Shown piece by piece: positions 15,234 to 16,487 of a stretch of 16,487 nucleotides of DNA. Within the stretch, counting starts at the first letter, position 1; every line of letters starts with the position of its first letter. The notes beneath the pieces were generated by a model. The model searched no databases, was not told the origin of the DNA, and saw only the letters and a list, made by a program, of their open reading frames with translations. The DNA is taken from contig CAIQIL010000356.1 of the NCBI GenBank assembly GCA_903871865.1, positions 1 through 16,487 on the forward strand. Reading direction: 5' to 3'. Both the position numbers and the translations under genes were made by a program. The DNA comes from an uncultured Burkholderiales bacterium (lineage in GTDB: Bacteria > Pseudomonadota > Gammaproteobacteria > Burkholderiales > Burkholderiaceae_C).

Positions 15234-16487
15234 ATGTCCTTGATCCGTCAGATTTGGCTGCTGCTGTTGGTGACGCTGCTGATGGCTTTCCTCGGCAGTT
15301 TTGCCGTCTGGATGATGTCGTCGCGGGGCTACCTGGAAACCCAGTTGCGCCTGAAGAACGCGGACAACGCGCAGTCGCTGGCCCTGAACCTGACCCAGCA
15401 GCGTGGCGACACCATGGCCATGGACCTGGCCTTGTCGGCGATGTTCGACACGGGCTCCTACCAGCGCATCACCCTGAAAGATGCGGCCGGCCGGGTGCTG
15501 GCCAACCGCGCGGCCGACCCCAGCGTGACCCGAGAGCAGGCACCGGCCTGGTTCGTGGAGCTGGTGCCGGTGGAGTCGGTGCCGGGCGTGGCGCAGGTCT
15601 CCGACGGCTGGCGCGCGGTGGGCTCGGTCGAGGTGGTCAGCCACTCGGCTTTCGCGCACGCGCAGCTGTGGCAGGGCTCGATGAAGACGGCGGGTTTGTT
15701 GACCCTGCTCGGCGCCCTGGCTTGCGTGGTCGCGACCTTGGGCGTCAACGGCATCCGCAAGCCCTTGAACGCCACGGTCAGCCAGGCGCAGGCCTTGATG
15801 GAGCGGCGCTTCGTGACCGTGGTCGAACCGCGTGTGCCTGAGTTGGCGCAGCTGAGCCAGGCCATGAACGCCGTGGTGCTGCGCATGAAGTCGGTGTTCG
15901 AGGAGCAGGCCGGGCAGGTGGAGTTGCTGCGCCAGCAGGCCCATTGCGATCCGCTCACCGGGCTGTCGCACCGCCGGCACTTCATGGCCCAGCTCGGCGC
16001 GGCGCTCAGCAGCGAAGAGGGTTCGGGCGATGGGGTCATCTACCTGATCCGCATCAGCGACCTGGCTGGCATCAACCGGCTGATGGGTCACCGCCAGACC
16101 GACGTTTTGCTGCAGCGCCTGGCGCGTGTGATCACCGAGGAGTCTGCCGGGGTGCCTGGGGCCGCCATGGGGCGCCTCAATGGCGGAGACTTCGCCGTGT
16201 GCCTGATGAGCAGCCATGTGCCCTTGCCCCAGGCCGAGCACTATGCCGATGCGCTCAAGCGCGCTTTCACAGAGCAGGCCGTGCCCGCGGCGGTGGTGGT
16301 GGGCGGGGTGCGCTGGAAGCGTGGCGTGACGATGCAGTCCGTGCTGGCGGCGGCCGATTCGGCCCTGGCGCGCGCCGAAAGCCGAGGCGCGTTCAGCGTC
16401 GAGTTGTCGGCCTTGGCCGACGCCCAAGCCGTGGTGCTGGGCGAAGACGAATGGCGCCGTCGCCTGGGCAATGCCCTGCAGACGGGG
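15234..16487 (+). CDS. lapD: LapD-type c-di-GMP receptor (HAMP-GGDEF-EAL), 3' truncated by window
   Basis: 418 codons are present; the EAL part lies beyond the right edge. Layout: first membrane span (IWLLLLVTLLMAFLGSFAVWM), a periplasmic LapD/MoxY-type sensor domain (about 29-150) with Trp126 in SDGWRAVG, at nearly the same number as the LapG-contacting Trp125 of Pseudomonas LapD, a second span (about 152-174), HAMP (about 175-225) and a GGDEF domain from Asp239 (DPLTGLSHRRHF). The signature is NGGDF (316-320) instead of GGDEF, and no RxxD inhibitory site precedes it, so it should not make c-di-GMP. LapD instead binds c-di-GMP through its EAL domain and then holds LapG. It follows lapG in the same direction, a standard pair. 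Confidence 0.92.
   Translation, partial: MSLIRQIWLLLLVTLLMAFLGSFAVWMMSSRGYLETQLRLKNADNAQSLALNLTQQRGDTMAMDLALSAMFDTGSYQRITLKDAAGRVLANRAADPSVTREQAPAWFVELVPVESVPGVAQVSDGWRAVGSVEVVSHSAFAHAQLWQGSMKTAGLLTLLGALACVVATLGVNGIRKPLNATVSQAQALMERRFVTVVEPRVPELAQLSQAMNAVVLRMKSVFEEQAGQVELLRQQAHCDPLTGLSHRRHFMAQLGAALSSEEGSGDGVIYLIRISDLAGINRLMGHRQTDVLLQRLARVITEESAGVPGAAMGRLNGGDFAVCLMSSHVPLPQAEHYADALKRAFTEQAVPAAVVVGGVRWKRGVTMQSVLAAADSALARAESRGAFSVELSALADAQAVVLGEDEWRRRLGNALQTG

Overview
This is a high-GC stretch of a proteobacterial chromosome. Its gene families and order (divergent lptF/pepA with holC behind pepA, a CysB-type LysR regulator beside a small CbiX chelatase, an orphan LivK-like binding protein, a FimV-like membrane protein) point to a betaproteobacterium of the order Burkholderiales. 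That placement rests on gene content and codon bias, not on a marker phylogeny. I see no insertion sequence, integrase, prophage or CRISPR array, and coding density is high.

Left part (1-6092). The 5' end of an enoyl-CoA hydratase-family gene runs leftward off the window. Divergent from it is a 684-aa FimV/HubP-like protein with a signal peptide, coiled coil, one internal membrane span and a cytoplasmic repeat domain. A leftward run lptF-lptG-cbiX-cysB follows: two LPS-export permease subunits overlapping by 4 nt, a small sirohydrochlorin-type chelatase, and the sulfur-assimilation regulator CysB. Gaps are only 31 and 33 nt, so the four may share a transcript.

Middle (6119-11943, rightward). 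pepA (with a 39-residue lysine/alanine-rich tail), holC and a 113-aa helical protein overlapping holC by 4 nt form an apparent operon. Next come a periplasmic branched-chain amino-acid-type binding protein without its transporter, a complete tRNA-Ser(GGA) with an extended -10 promoter and an intrinsic terminator, and a large exported alpha/beta-hydrolase of the lipase type.

Right part (11973-16487). This is the most interesting region. A leftward pair encodes a TolC-family outer-membrane protein with an extra C-terminal NTF2/Cds6-like domain, and a PhnA zinc-ribbon protein whose TTG start overlaps the TolC stop. Divergent from them, across 261 nt containing inverted repeats, are lapG (periplasmic cysteine protease, Cys132-His169-Asp186) and lapD (c-di-GMP receptor with a degenerate NGGDF motif, cut by the window edge). 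Together they look like the control and export half of a Lap-type adhesin system. There LapD, when bound to c-di-GMP, sequesters LapG so that a giant type I-secreted adhesin stays anchored in its TolC-like pore. The adhesin and the ABC/membrane-fusion components are not in the window.
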